From: Areca catechu
Taxonomy: Eukaryota > Streptophyta > Magnoliopsida > Arecales > Arecaceae
DNA: 64,000 nucleotides
Direction of reading: 5' to 3'
NCBI GenBank assembly: GCA_021397845.1
Contig: CM038050.1
Location: 148,613,980-148,677,979, forward strand
Below, piece by piece: positions 1 through 11,393 of the stretch. Numbering within the stretch: position 1 is the first letter of the stretch; every line of letters starts with the position of its first letter. The notes beneath the pieces are model-generated. The model was not told the origin of the DNA. It made no database searches and saw only the letters and a program-made list of their open reading frames with translations. Made by a program: the position numbers and the translations under genes.

Positions 1-1080
1 ATGAGGACTTTGACTGGTATTGAAAATGTTCCAGTGCTACCGGCTTAGTGTTCGAACCTGTAGGGTCACACACCATAGAGAATTTCTATCTGATCTGTTA
101 GCTAATCGACGATTGGGAATCGTTTGTTGTCACCAGAAGTCAATATGATTGATTTTGTTCCAAGTGTCGACACTTAGAATTTTGCAGGTGTCGACACTTG
201 GTGAAGTGTCGACACTTGGCAATTTTTGGGTGTCGACACTTTCTGTGATGAACAGAATCTGGAAAGAAATTCATGGGAGGATTTTGGGCAAGTTTTGACC
301 TGGTTTGAATTTCGAATTCAAACCAGTTTTGGCTCCATGGTTTTGTGGTATGAAGGTCATACTTTCCTCTTTGGGTTGGACTCATTTGGTATGACCTTGA
401 TCCTCTCCCCCATTCTCTCCCCTCATCTCTCCTCCTTCCTCTTTCTCCCTCTCCCTGTTGCCTCTACAAATGAACGTCATTTTTAGGGGCTACCAATGGT
501 CAATCCAGATTTTTGAGAAAAGGTTTGAGAGAGGAAATAGAGAAAGGCTGTGAGAGATTTTGGGATTAGATGTGAGTAACCTAGCACTCTAGCTAGGTCT
601 TAGAAAGAGAGGTTTTGGAAAATGGTTCCTGCTCTCATCCTAGTCTTCCTGGAAGAAGAAGATCGGCTAAGGATCCCGAAGAGCAAGCACTCTGAGGGAG
701 TTGATCAGAGTCGAGCCCAGGTGTGGATTTCTTGTAGAGGCCAGACGCGTGTATGGCTCGAGCACACTCTTCCTTCTCACAGCATTTCCACTGCTTCTCT
801 CTGAGATATAAAAGTATGGTACTTTTATATATATTATCTTGCTTTTGATGTTATACGCATGCTAGATCTTTATGCTAGTTCCTGTTATGGGCAGATCGGT
901 AGATCATTTAGATCTATCTACTGAGCCTTCCGCTATGCATGCTTTAAAAATTATTTTAACATGCATATCCTTCTGTCCTCTTTTCTTCCATATTGTATGC
1001 TAGGTGTAGGTGCTTTTTACCTTCAGCCATAGCTTTCAATCGGAGGGAGGAAGGTAAGTTACCTAGCTAGCCCATTAGCA
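1..1080. repeat. Noncoding LTR-like sequence at the window edge
   Basis: No credible gene is seen; the short ORFs here lack any recognisable domain. The stretch has LTR-like traits: a TATA-like AGATATAAAAG near 803, a pyrimidine-rich block at 400-460, and an AT-rich 3' part after a TTCCGCT motif near 930. It also holds a cluster of palindromic GTGTCGACAC motifs at 163-243. It lies directly before the broken Athila-like coding region. Its left end is outside the window, so it could be part of that element's upstream region or an independent LTR fragment. Confidence 0.4.
163..243. repeat. Cluster of four palindromic AAGTGTCGACACTT-type motifs
   Basis: Four copies of the core TGTCGACACTT occur within about 80 bp (near 165, 191, 207 and 231). 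The 14-mer AAGTGTCGACACTT is its own reverse complement. The same core in a looser form (TCGAYACTT) recurs many times in the solo LTR at 24695-26057, so it appears to be an LTR-associated repeat motif. Its function is unknown; a protein-binding site is possible. Confidence 0.6.
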
Positions 1081-1097
1081 ATCCTAAAGGTCAATAC

Positions 1098-2171
1098 ATG
1101 GTTGAGAGCTCCACTGGACCTGAAAATTTTTCTCCTAAACATGCTAAATCTATCACAACTTTAAGAAGTGGAAAAACATTGAACCATCCTGACTTGACCC
1201 AAAAATTAGAAGTGGCTAAGCCAGAGAAGAAGAATGAAGAGGAGAAGAAATCCATTGGTCAAGCACCTGTAGCTAAGGCTCCATTCCCCAGTGCCTTAGA
1301 ATCACCTTTACCTTTGGATAAGAAGAATCTGAAAATGAATGAGATGCTTGAACTATTAAAGCAAGTCAAAATAAACTTACCTCTTCTCGATGCCATCAAG
1401 CAAGTTCTGTCTTATACCAAATTTCTTAAGGATCTGTGCACATAGAAATAGAAATCTAAGGCACACATCCCTAAGAAAATCCAGCTAACTGAGCAAGCCA
1501 ACTCAGTTTTTCAGTAGATAGCCCCACCCAAACTCAAAGATCCTGGTACCTCAATTATATCTTGTGTCATAGGGGATCTCTCAATCAAGAAAGCCTTGTT
1601 AGATTTGGGTGCAAGTGTTAACCTTCTCCCAAGCTCAGTGTATTATTTGTTTGGATTCGAAGAACTAAAACCCACGATGGTGACTTTATAGTTAGCTGAT
1701 CGATCGGTCAAGGTTCCCCATGGAATGCTACAAGATGTATTGGTGAAAGTAGATGAATTCTACTTTCCTATTGATTTTCTTGTTTTGGACATGGAATCTA
1801 GCAGTAACCCGAGTCAGATTCCCATCATTCTGGGAAGACCTTTCTTAGCTACCGCTAACGCTTGCATAAATTGCAGAATGGGAGTAATGGATGTATCTTT
1901 TGGAAATAAAAAGATAAGATTGAACATTTTTAATGCATCCCAAGGACCACCTGTGTATGATCATAATGAAGTGAACATGATAGAAGAAGCTGTAAATAGG
2001 AAACTTCTTGTATTGCTTGATTCTGATCCTTTGCAAGCATGTTTGACACATTTTGGAATGGATGATTTTGATATTGATGAATATACAAATGAGGTGCATG
2101 CTTTGTTAGAGCTACCCAAGTTTAGCACCACTCCTCCTTGGACTATGAAATATGAATCATTACCGACTTAA
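1098..2171 (+). pseudogene. Broken gag end and aspartic protease region (Athila-like)
   Basis: The frame opening at 1098 carries the ITTLRSGKTL motif and a Lys/Glu-rich linker, then meets stops near 1443, 1449 and 1515. The protease follows at about 1550-2000: LDLGASVNLLPSS (the active-site loop, with the Leu-Gly form common in Athila/Tat proteases) and downstream ILGRPFLATANA. A further stop lies near 1690 and reading resumes at 1725-2171. No single ORF spans the region, so it cannot make a functional polyprotein. Confidence 0.75.
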
Positions 2172-2183
2172 TCAAGCCCTTTA

Positions 2184-3245
2184 GTGCCATCCTTAGAAGC
2201 ACCACCCAAGCTAGAATTGAAGCCTCTTCCTAACAAGTTGAAGTATTCTTTTCTTGGATCCAATGATACCCTTCCAGTAATCATTGCACCCACCTTGACC
2301 TCTGATCAGGAAGACAAATTAGTGGATGTACTCAAACAACATAAAGAAGCAATAGGATGGACAATAGCTGATCTCAAGGGAATTGACCCTTCTATTTGCA
2401 TGCACCATATTTACTGTGAAGCGAAAGCTAAACCACATAGGGACATGCAACGGAGGCTAAATCCGAACATGAGAGAAATTATTAAGAAAGAAGTGGTAAA
2501 ATGGCTAGATGCCGGTATTATTTATCCAATTTTGGATAGCCAATGGGTCAGTCCAACCCAGGTAGTACCTAAAAAGTCAGGTATTATGGTCATACAAAAT
2601 GAAAAGGGCGAGTCAATTCTCACCCGGGCAACCACTAGTTGGAGAGTGTGTGTAGACTACCAAAAACTAAATGCCGTTACTAGGAAAAATCACTTTTCTC
2701 TACCTTTTATTGACCAAATTTTAGAACGGCTAGCAGGGCAGTGTTTCTTTTATTTCCTGGGATATTCAGGATATAACCAGGTCCCAGTATTTCCTGCAGA
2801 CCAAGAAAAGACCATCTTTACCTATCCCTTTGGAACGTTTGCCTTCAGACGCATGCCTTCTGGTCTTTGTAATGCACCAGCCACCTTTCAACAATGTATG
2901 TTGGCCTTATTTTCTAACATGGTTGGTCACTTCCTTGAAGTGTTTATGAACGATTTTTTTGTCTTTGGATCTTCATTTGAGGACTGTCTCCATAATTTGA
3001 CTAAGATATTGAAACGATGTATAGAAACGAACTTAGTCTTAAGTTGGGAGAAGAGCCATTTTATGGTTCGTGAGGGAATCATGCTCGGACACATTATTTC
3101 TGAGCGAGGGATTGAGGTTGACAAAGCTAAGGTTGAATTAATCTCGAAATTGCCTCCCCCGACCTCGGTTAGACAAGTACGATCCTTCCTTGGCCATGCT
3201 GGTTTTTATAGATGCTTCATCAAGGATTTCAGCAAAATTTCTTGA
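2184..3245 (+). pseudogene. Reverse transcriptase domain, Athila-like, catalytic site altered
   Basis: A 353-codon open stretch contains the canonical gypsy RT blocks: WVSPTQVVPKKSG, WRVCVDYQKLNAVT, the Y-PFGTFAFRRMPSGLCNAPATFQ block, and GHIISERGIEVDKAKVE leading to RSFLGHAGFYRCFIKDFS. The polymerase motif reads VFMNDFFVFG, with Asn where the first catalytic Asp is expected (a G-to-A change). RT should therefore be inactive although the frame is nearly intact. It ends at a stop at 3243-3245, with RNase H continuing beyond. Confidence 0.85.
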
Positions 3246-3880
3246 CCATTGTATAATTTACTTGCCAAAGACAATTCTTTTGATTTTAGTAAAGAATGTC
3301 TGGCTACTTTTAACATTCTTCGAACTACTTTGACCACTGCACCAATCATCAAGCCTCCAAATTGGACCTTGCCGTTCGAAATCATGTATAATGCCTCTGA
3401 TTATGCTGTAGGAGTAGTTTTAGGATAGAGGCTTAATAGGGAACCCCATGCAATTTAATATACTAGTAAAATTCTTTCAGATGCATAAATGAACTATATC
3501 ACTACTGAAAAAGAGTTACTAGTAGTTGTATTCGCCCTAGAAAAATTTTGATCATATGTATTAGGGTCTAAGATCCTAGTTTACTCTGATCATACAGCAT
3601 TAAGACATCTGCTATCCAAAAAGGATGTAGAGCCTAGACAGATTCGATGGATCCTTTTGTTACAAGAATTTGACCTAGAAATCTTGGATAAGAAAGGTTC
3701 CAAAAATATGGTAGCAGATCATATTTCTAGGATCTTAGTAGAATACAACAAGAAAATAATTGGAGATAAGTTCCCTGATGAGCAGCTATTCTCAATTTCT
3801 TCTAACAGCAATCTTCCCTGGTTTGCCCATATTGTGAATTATCTGGTAACAGGGCAAGTTCCTCCCTACTGGTCAAAATA
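3246..3880 (+). pseudogene. RNase H domain of the Athila-like element, with stops
   Basis: Continuing in the RT frame, the translation shows IMYNASDYAVGVVLG, YTSKILS, TTEKELLVVVFALEKF and VYSDHTALRHLL, the standard Ty3/gypsy RNase H blocks, followed by IRWILLLQEFDLEI and NMVADHISR. In-frame stops interrupt it near 3427, 3457, 3487 and 3549. Only the last part (3657-3881) remains open. Confidence 0.75.
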
Positions 3881-5004
3881 AGAAAAAGATAGGTTCTTTT
3901 CACAAATCAAATATTATTTTTGGGAGGAACCTGAATTGTTTAAATATTGTTCAGATTAGGTGATTCGACGATGTGTCCCTGAGAGTGAATTTAAAAGTAT
4001 ACTCAATTTTTGTCATTCTCTTGCATGTGGGGAACTTTAGTGGGAGGAAAACCGCAGCAAATGTGCTGCAAAGTGGATTTTATTAGCCAACTCTTTTTAA
4101 AGATGCACATGAATTTGGCCGCAATTGTCTTCAATGTCAACAAACGAGAAATATTTCACGAAAAGATATGATGCCCCTGAACCCCATTTTAGTTGTTGAA
4201 GTTTTTGATGTTTGGGGTATTGACTTTATGGGACCATTTTCTCTTTCCTTTGGATTTGAGTACATTTTGGTAGCAGTGGATTATGTGTCGAAATGGATTG
4301 AAGCTGTGGCAACTCGAACCAATGATCACAAAGTTGTAATCAAGTTCATTCAGTATAACATCCTTAGTCGGTTTGGGTATCCAAGGGCCATTATTAGTGA
4401 TGGGGGTGCGCATTTCATGAATAGGCACTTTGAAGGACTGATGAAAAAGTATGGAATTATCCACAAAGTAGCCATACCATATCACCCCAAAACTAGTGGC
4501 CAGGTTGAAGTTTCAAATAGAGAGATCAAGTACATTCTTGAAAAAATAGTAAGACCCAATAGGAAAGATTGGTCAAAATGTTTGGATGATGCATTATGGG
4601 CTTATCGAACTGCTTTCAAGACCCCTCTAGGAATGTCTCAGTATCGGTTAGTGTTTCAAAAGGCTTGTCATCTACATGTAAAATTGGAACACCGTGCATT
4701 TTGAGCCATCAAATAATTTAATTTTGACATGAAGAATGCGGGTTCGAATAGAAAACTTCAATTAAGTGAGTTGGAAGAGTTACGAAATGAGGCTTATGAG
4801 AGTTCGAAAATTTACAAGGCTCGAACAAAGGCATATCATCACAAATTCATTATTAGAAAATTGTTTGAGCCTAATCAAAAAGTGTGGCTCTATGACTCTA
4901 GGTTACGTCTCTTCCCCGGAAAACTCCGCTCACGATGGGATGGACCTTTTGTAGTAACTCAGGTATTTTTTCATGGAGCTGTTGAACTTAGGGATCCCAA
5001 GTAA
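3881..5004 (+). pseudogene. Integrase domain of the Athila-like element
   Basis: A degraded zinc-binding region ends with CLQCQQTRN near 4130. The core at 4168-4704 shows WGIDFMGPF, ISDGGAHF and a GQVEVSNREIK block, so the three acidic DDE positions are still recognisable. The C-terminal part at 4729-5004 has QKVWLYDSRLRLFPGKLRSRW, typical of the Athila/Tat integrase tail. Stops separate the pieces (3879, 4702, 4714). Confidence 0.8.
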
Positions 5005-6238
5005 AGAAATGTTTTTAAGGTAAACAGCCAGTGTTTGAAACCATATATTGAAGGAATCAGTGATGGAGAAGTTGTTGAAACTCTTGATATTGTAAACACA
5101 GTGTTGCTATGAAGATCAGCTTAGTCTGGCTGAAGACTTTAAACTTAGCGCTCCTGGAAGGCAACCTAGTTCTTAACTTAGTTCATGCTTTTAGTTTTAG
5201 CAACCCAGTCATGTTTTTAGCTTTAACATTTTATTCTTTGTTTTTAGAATAAATCGAGAGGAGTAATAAAAGAAGATTGCAAGGAACATGGCGATAAAAG
5301 GACATCAAATGCTTAAATACCCTACCAGGTTGTACCTTTCCTTGTCATTACATTATTAGTATCCTCTTCCATTAGGGACAATGAAAATTAAGTTGGGAGG
5401 GATAATTAAATTAATCTAATCCTCGAGTAAAACTTTAATTGGTTGTTGTGTACAAGCTTTGTCTCGAATTGAAAATAATCAAGCTCGCTAAATAAGGAGT
5501 GATTAACAGTTTAGACAATTTTAGAGATACTAAGGGACAAATTATCAAGAAAACCCTATAAATGGTAGAGTGTAGACTAGAAATTTTTTTTTGAGTAATT
5601 CCAGACCCTTTTGCCTATTGATCTCGAAAAAAAATCCTATTTATATTGGTATAGGCATCATAAAAAGTCTCCAAATTTAATAATTAAGATTTTTAGTATC
5701 CCTCACTGAGTAACCGGGTCCTTTCATCTAAATAAGCATTGTTGTTCATATCAAAAGGTAAAGATGTAAAGAAACCTTTTGTAGAGTCGGTCTTGACTTG
5801 AAGCCTTTTTGATTCGAGTCAGTAAGCCCGAGGGATGTTTTACACCTAATGCCCTAAAGCCAACTAGTTTGGGAGTCATTGGCCTAAAGCACATTATAAG
5901 GGTTAACTAGAAAGTAAGATGTCAGGACATTGCACTGACTCTACTTTTTCAAAAAAAAAGGGGACTAAATAAATATTACACTAAAACCAAAGTAAGTTGA
6001 AAGATTTAGAGATTGAGATAGAAAGTTGAAAAAATAAAAACTCTTAAAACTTCCATGGACTTCACTTTACCACTAAATGAGCGGAATTGGTAATCCAATG
6101 AAGTACCTTTTTAATGGTCTAATCGAGTATCCTCTGATTCTAGAGTTAGTAAGATGATTTTTACTTCTTGGAAAGGTTAGTACACGAGACTAATCCATTT
6201 TCTTTACTCGAGGACGAGCAAAGTTCAAGTTGGGGGTG
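5005..6238 (+). other. Noncoding 3' spacer of the Athila-like element with polypurine tract
   Basis: No ORF of note. The stretch near 5140-5170 carries the AAACTTAGCGCTCC...GGCAACC motif that recurs, inverted, at about 29310-29345 in the second Athila-type element. The spacer ends in AAGTTGGGGGTG (about 6227-6238), a good polypurine tract for plus-strand priming immediately before an LTR beginning TGATAA. Confidence 0.6.
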
Positions 6239-7590
6239 TGATAATTATGTTATATATATATATATAAGAGTATTAAATTAATAATTAATTATCCTTAGAA
6301 TTGATACTTTTATATATTTTTTGGTAGGAAAGTATGTCATCAATGTGTAGAGCTCGAATTATGGAATCCAATGGTGCAAATCGGATCCAAATCGGAGTTC
6401 ATATGAGCCCACAATTAATTTTAGAAGGAATTTAGCACTATTTTCAAAGTAGCACATTTTTTGGAACAGTACTAAAAAGCTTACAGCTGGTTTACCATGG
6501 ACCGGCTGAATGGTCCGCAGATCTCCCGCTGGTCCACCGTTGCCATTGCCAGTGGTCCACGGAGTAGGACCGTGGACCACGAAGCTCCGTTTGCATCCAA
6601 ATTTGTCGGAGAGATGCCCCTGCTGCCGCCCAACCCACCAACGCCTCCACCGCCGGCTGGAGAAGCTCCAAACGGCCAGAAAAGGGCTGCTACCCTTCTT
6701 CATCTTCTCTTCACCGTTCGGCCATCAACCAAAGCTACCGGACTACCCATTCTACCCGCCGTCGGCCGGAGAAGACGCTGGTATACTCTCCCTCACCACC
6801 GAGAGGTCCCCGCGGTTGGAACCCATGGTTCCCAAGACTTCACGATCTTCCTCCCTGCAACTCCTACCATGTCCCAACTTCTTCACCATCGTCCCATGCC
6901 GCCCAAGCCACCAGAGCTCCTGCCCACACCCCCTTCGTCGGAGAAGATGCCAATGCCAGTCCTCTCACCACCGAGAGCCTTCCATAGTCGAAAAAATCAT
7001 GCGGCCGCTTGCTCCACCGCCAACCTTCCTTCACTAAATCATCGTGTCGGCAGCCACTACCATCTTCAAAGCCGCCAGCCGGAGTCATCACCACTCCTCT
7101 CGATGTCGAGAAGCTTTCCACTGCCTTCTTCCGTTCAGTTCTTCGGTCGCCTAAAGCCAGTCAGCCATCTGCTCCCTGGTGCCATCCCTCACTGGTTTGT
7201 GATCACAGATACTTGTCGGACTCGGACCGAGATGTCCAAAGAAGAGGAATGCCAAAAGTATATGAACGAGAAGATAGGAACGCGGGGTTGGTTGGCGGAC
7301 ACGGAGGAAGCTTGCCGGGATCGCGTGAACGGGTGTGAGGATAGGGAGATAGCACTGAGATTCTTAGGAAGATTGAGATAGGAAATCACCATGGTTCCCA
7401 CGTGGGCCTGACGCGATGTTTTCCCATATATAAAGCATTCGATCATTCTCCGCTTCGGAGAGGATTCTGACTTTCACATCTCCACTCCACCTCTCTGATC
7501 TATTTCGCATTTCATTTCATTCTACCGATCCACTTCTACTTCTGGGGATCCTGACTTGTTGCTGCCTCCGCTTCCCATTGCAGAGAGCCA
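6239..7590 (+). repeat. Truncated 3' LTR of the Athila-like element
   Basis: It starts TGATAATT right after the polypurine tract. The AT-rich start, then a GC-rich middle (6490-7150), resembles the LTRs at 26435-28118 and 32324-34016 read on the minus strand; compare ACCATGGACCGGCTG near 6495 with their ACCATGGATCGACTG-type segment. A TATA-like CCCATATATAAAGC lies near 7424. The expected terminal ...GATCA end is missing and Copia coding sequence begins near 7600. The 294- and 175-codon ORFs in the GC-rich part have no domain and are treated as chance frames. Confidence 0.55.
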
Positions 7591-7619
7591 GAAATTAGAA
7601 AAAGGAAAAGAGGAGGCAA

Positions 7620-8714
7620 ATTAAGCTCGATGAGAAAGTCTCTGAAAAGCAGCCAGCTAGAGATCATATCAAACCTAATCAACCAATACAGACAAATGCT
7701 CTTCCACCTCGTAGGTCTATTAGAGTCTCCAAACCTCCTGAAAGGTACTTGGATATGCTTACAGAGGATATAAAGGAAATGTTCCTAATTATGGACAAGG
7801 ATCAAATGGTTGATCCTAAGACTTATGATGAGGTGATGTCAGACATCGATTCCGAGAAATGGGTGAATGTTATGAAGTTAGAAATTGATTCAATGCATTC
7901 TAACCAAGTATGGTCCCTAATGGATCCACCAGAGGGTATTGTACCTATTAGTTGTAAATGGATCTACAAAAAGAAATTAAGTGCAGATAGTAAGGTAAAG
8001 ACCTTTAAAGCTAGGCTAGTGATGAAAGGTTATAGTCAGCACGAAGGTATTGACTACCATGACACCTTTTCACCAGTAGCTATGCTAAAATCCATCCATA
8101 CACTACTTGCAATTACAGCATATTATGATTATGAGGTTTGGCAGATGGATATGAAAACCACATTCCTGAATGGATATCTTGAAAAAGATATCTACATGGA
8201 GCAGCCTTTGGGTTTCACTTCTAATGATGAAGATCATAAGATCTGCAAGCTGCATAGATCAATCTACAGATTGAAGCAAGCTTCTCGAAGTTGGAATACT
8301 CGTTTTGATGAGGTAATCAAATAGTTTGGTTTTATCAAGAATGAGGATGAGCCTTGTGTTTACAAGAAAGCCAGTGGGAGGGCGATAACATTCCTTGGAT
8401 TGTACATGGATGACATCCTCCTTATAGGGAATGATGTTTCCATGTTGACTTCGGTTAAAAGTTGGTTATCTAAGGAATTCGCTATGAAAGACTTAGGTGA
8501 AGCATCTTATATTTTGGGGATTAAGGTCTATAGAGATAGATCTAATCAAATGCTTGGCCTTTCATAGAAATTGTACATAGAGGAAATGCTGAAAAGATTC
8601 AGCATGGAGAACTCTAAAAAAGGATTGTTACCTCTTCGGCATGGCATTAATCTCTCCAAGAAAATGTGTCCCAACACATTTGAAGAGATTCAACGTATGA
8701 ACAAGATTCCATAT
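7620..8714 (+). pseudogene. Copia reverse transcriptase, first part, with stops
   Basis: The open frame 7749-8324 carries Copia RT blocks: WVNVMKLEIDSMHSNQVWSL, CKWIYKKKL, FKARLVMKGYSQHEGIDYHDTFSPVA, WQMDMKTTFLNGYL, IYMEQPLGF and CKLHRSIYRLKQASRSWN. A TAG at 8322-8324 interrupts, then the same frame continues with LGLYMDDILLIGND, so the YMDD polymerase motif is intact. Another stop occurs near 8566, then RFSMENSKKG. The last Copia residues before the insertion are NKIPY. Confidence 0.85.
8710..8714 (+). other. Target-site duplication CATAT, left copy
   Basis: CATAT here and at 11394-11398 flank the insertion exactly. Removing the insertion and one copy restores the continuous Copia reading NKIPY followed by ASIIESIMYAML. 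Confidence 0.9.
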
Positions 8715-11393
8715 TGTTGCCGATCTCGTCGCCGCGCCCGTGGCCTCGGAACCGCTGATCCGACTAGACCGTCCTGCCTCTGGGGCCTCCTGGCTGGACC
8801 GAACCTGCAAGGCAAGGTCAGAAAACCCTGGCCTGGGATTCCAGCGAGGGAGCTCCGACGATCAAGTTAGTAGACGGTGAGAGGGAACAGATTCTCTGGG
8901 ACGGGCCCCTGAAGGAGTCCCAGACTCAGAGAATGTGCTAGCAAGAAAGGTGCTAGAGAGACCAGAAACCCGGCTGGATTCCTTTGCCGAGCTCACGCCA
9001 AGCGACCCCCTCTTGGGACCTTGGATCTTGCTCTTGAAGCGGAGTTTTCCAGCCTTTGTTTCTTGCTTTCTCCACTTACCTTGTCGTCTATTCTCTCCTT
9101 CCTTTTATCTCCTCTCGTCGCCCCCTCGTTTTCCGCTCCTGGGAGGCTCCCTCATCGCTTTCATCTCCTCCCCTCTGCCCCTTTCTCTTTCCCCTTCTGG
9201 TTCAGAGGGCTAGGCAGCTTTTCGGCCTCATTTGCCGAGCCCAGCGGGGAAAGAGTAAGGGAGGGGGGGCGCCGGTCAGACCACCGACCAGACCTCGGGT
9301 CGAGCGTGAGCGTTCTCCTTCCCAGGCACCGGCGCTGTCCGTTATTGGGTCATGTTTTGTCAGGGCCTCGTCTCTCGACTGCAGAACCTGTCGGGCCAAC
9401 GTAAGTGATGTTCCGCGTGCCGCCGCCGTCCATATGGGGCGCCTTTCTCGGGGTGCGGCGCGCACGGCTCGAGGGGCAACCTCGGAGCCCACGCCTCCAT
9501 TCCTCGGGATCTTCTCCGTACGAGCTGGCCTACCTCGGTCGAGGTGGACCCCTCCCAGGTGGACACCCGGTGCAGTGGCAGAAGGATGCTCGGCTTCGAC
9601 CGAGGTGGTCCCATCTCCGGGCACCACCTGGCGAAGGAGCGAAGGGGCCCAGCTCGACCTCGGCCGAGGCGGGACCGTCTCTGGGTGCCACCTGGCGAGG
9701 GAGTGGGGGAGCTGCCGAACTCGGCCGAGGTGGACCCCTCCTGGGTGGACACCTGGCAGAGTGTCAGAAGGATGCTCGGCTTCGACCGAGGTGGTCCCGT
9801 CTCCGGGCGCCACCTGGTGAAGGAGCGCAGGAGCCCAGCTCAACCTCGGCCGAGGCGGGACCGTCTCTGGGTGCCACCTGGCGAGGGAGCGGGGGAGCAG
9901 CCGAACTCGGTCGAGGTGGACCCCTCCTGGGTGGACACCTGGCGGAGTGGCAGAAGGACACTCGGCTTCGACCGAGGTGGTCCCGTCTCCGGGTGCTACC
10001 TGGCGAAGGAGCGAAGGGGCCCGACTTGACCTTGACCGAGGCGGGACCGTCTCTGGGTGCCACCTGGCGATGGAGCGGGGGAGCAGCCGAACTCGGCCGA
10101 GGTGGACCCCTCCTGGGTGGACACCTGGTGGAGTGGCAGAAGGACGCTTGGATGCCGCCGAGGTGGTCCCGTCTCTGGGTGCCACCTGGCGAAGGAGCGA
10201 AGGGGCCCGGCTCGACCTCGACCGAGGCGGGACCGTCTCTGGGTGCCACCTGGTGAGGGAGCGGGGGAGCAGCCGAACTCGGTCGAGGTGGACCCCTCCT
10301 CGGTGGACACCTGGCAGAGTGGCAGAAGGATGCTCGGCTTCGGCCGAGGTGGTCCCGTCTCCGGGCGCCACCTGGCGAAGGAGCGAAGGGGCCCGGCTCG
10401 ACCTCGGTCGAGGCGGGACCGTCTCTGGGTGCCACTTGGCGAGGGAGCGGGGGAGCTGCCGAACTCAGCCGAGGTGGACCCCTCTTGGGTGGACACCTGG
10501 CGGAGTGGCAGAAGGACGCTCGGCTTCGGTCGAGGTGGTCCCGTCTCCAGGCGCCACCTGGCGAAGGAGCGAAGGGGCCCAGCTCGACCTCGGTCGAGAC
10601 GGGACCGTCTCTGGGTGCCACCTGGCGAGGGAGCGGGGGAGCAGCCGAACTCGACCGAGGTGGACCCCACCTGGGTGGACACCTGGCGGAGTGGCAGAAT
10701 GACGCTCGGCTTCGACCGAGGTGGTCCCGTCTCCGGGCGCCACCTGGCGAAGGAGCGAAGGGGCCTGGCTCGACCTCGGCCGAGGCGGGACCGTCTCTAG
10801 GTGCCACCTGGCGATGGAGCGGGGGAGCAGCCGAACTTGGCCGAGGTGGACCCCTCCTGGGTGGACACCTGGTGGAGTGGCAGAAGGATGCTCGGCTGCC
10901 ACCGAGGTGGTCCCGTCTCCGGGCGCCACCTATTGAAGGAGCGAAGGGGCCCGGCTCGATCTCGACCGAGGCGGGACCGTCTCTGGGTGCCACCTGGCGA
11001 GGGAGCGGGGGAGCAGCCGAACTTGATCAAGGTGGACCCCTCCTCGGTGGACACCTGGCAGAGTGGCAGAAGGATGCTTGGCTTCGACCGAGGTGGTCCC
11101 GTCTCCAAGCGCCTCCTTGCGAAGGAGAGAAGGGGCCCGGCTCAACCTCGACTGAGGCGGGACCGTCTCTGGGTGCCACCTGGCGAGGGAGCGGGGGAGC
11201 CGCCGAACTCGACCGAGGTGGACCCCTCCTGGGTGGACACCTGGCGGGGTGGCAGACGGATTATTGGCTTCGGCCGAGCTCGACCTTGACCGGGACAGGC
11301 TGCATCTGACTCAGCCGAAAAAAAGACTCCACGTGGCTCAGATCATGCCCAATGAAATCTGAGGCACGCCACGTCATCGTCACGGCCGTAACA
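8715..11393. mobile_element. 2.68-kb TG...CA insertion (probable solo LTR) carrying a 186-bp tandem array
   Basis: It begins TGTTGCCGATC and ends GGCCGTAACA, giving matched TGTT...AACA ends. It is flanked by CATAT at 8710-8714 and 11394-11398, an exact 5-bp duplication as left by an LTR-retrotransposon integrase. There is no internal pol, PBS or second LTR copy, so a solo LTR from intra-element recombination is the simplest reading; a small non-autonomous LTR element is possible. It is much more GC-rich than the Copia around it. Orientation is not determined. Confidence 0.75.
9536..11280. repeat. 186-bp tandem array (about 9.4 copies) with three-part monomer
   Basis: The motif GAGGTGGACCCC starts at 9541, 9727, 9913, 10099, 10285, 10471, 10657, 10843, 11029 (as AAGG) and 11215: every step is exactly 186 bp with no net insertion or deletion. 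Each monomer splits into three related CGAGG-starting sub-units of about 61, 64 and 61 bp (for example starts at 9727, 9788 and 9852), so it is a higher-order repeat. Because 186 is a multiple of three and the DNA is GC-rich, long ORFs run in several frames on both strands; these are not genes. Confidence 0.92.

Larger units (their letters stand above)
1098..7590 (+). mobile_element. Truncated Athila-like Ty3/gypsy LTR retrotransposon
   Basis: Domain order is gag end - protease - RT - RNase H - integrase, which is Ty3/gypsy order. An Athila-type assignment is suggested by the TLRSGK motif at the gag/protease border, the LGASVNLLP protease form, the noncoding motif near 5140-5165 (AAACTTAGCGCTCC followed by GGCAACC) and the purine-rich AAGTTGGGGGTG just before an LTR starting TGATAA at 6239. 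The 5' LTR and most of gag are absent. The coding region has many stops. The right end abuts a truncated Copia fragment near 7590. Confidence 0.75.

Noticed and set aside
6497..7381. 294- and 175-codon ORFs in GC-rich sequence
   Set aside because: They overlap in two frames inside the truncated Athila-like LTR, are Pro/Ser/Arg-rich with no recognisable domain, and related LTRs do not preserve the frames.
8935..9404. 92- and 127-codon ORFs before the 186-bp array
   Set aside because: Pyrimidine-rich low-complexity sequence read in two frames within the solo LTR; no domain or start context supports a gene.
9202..11309. Long ORFs of 228-409 codons on both strands (for example 9202-10371 minus, 9764-10993 minus, 9405-10256 plus)
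   Set aside because: All are translations of one 186-bp repeat whose length is a multiple of three; several frames are open at once, with no domain, and the array lies in a mobile-element LTR.
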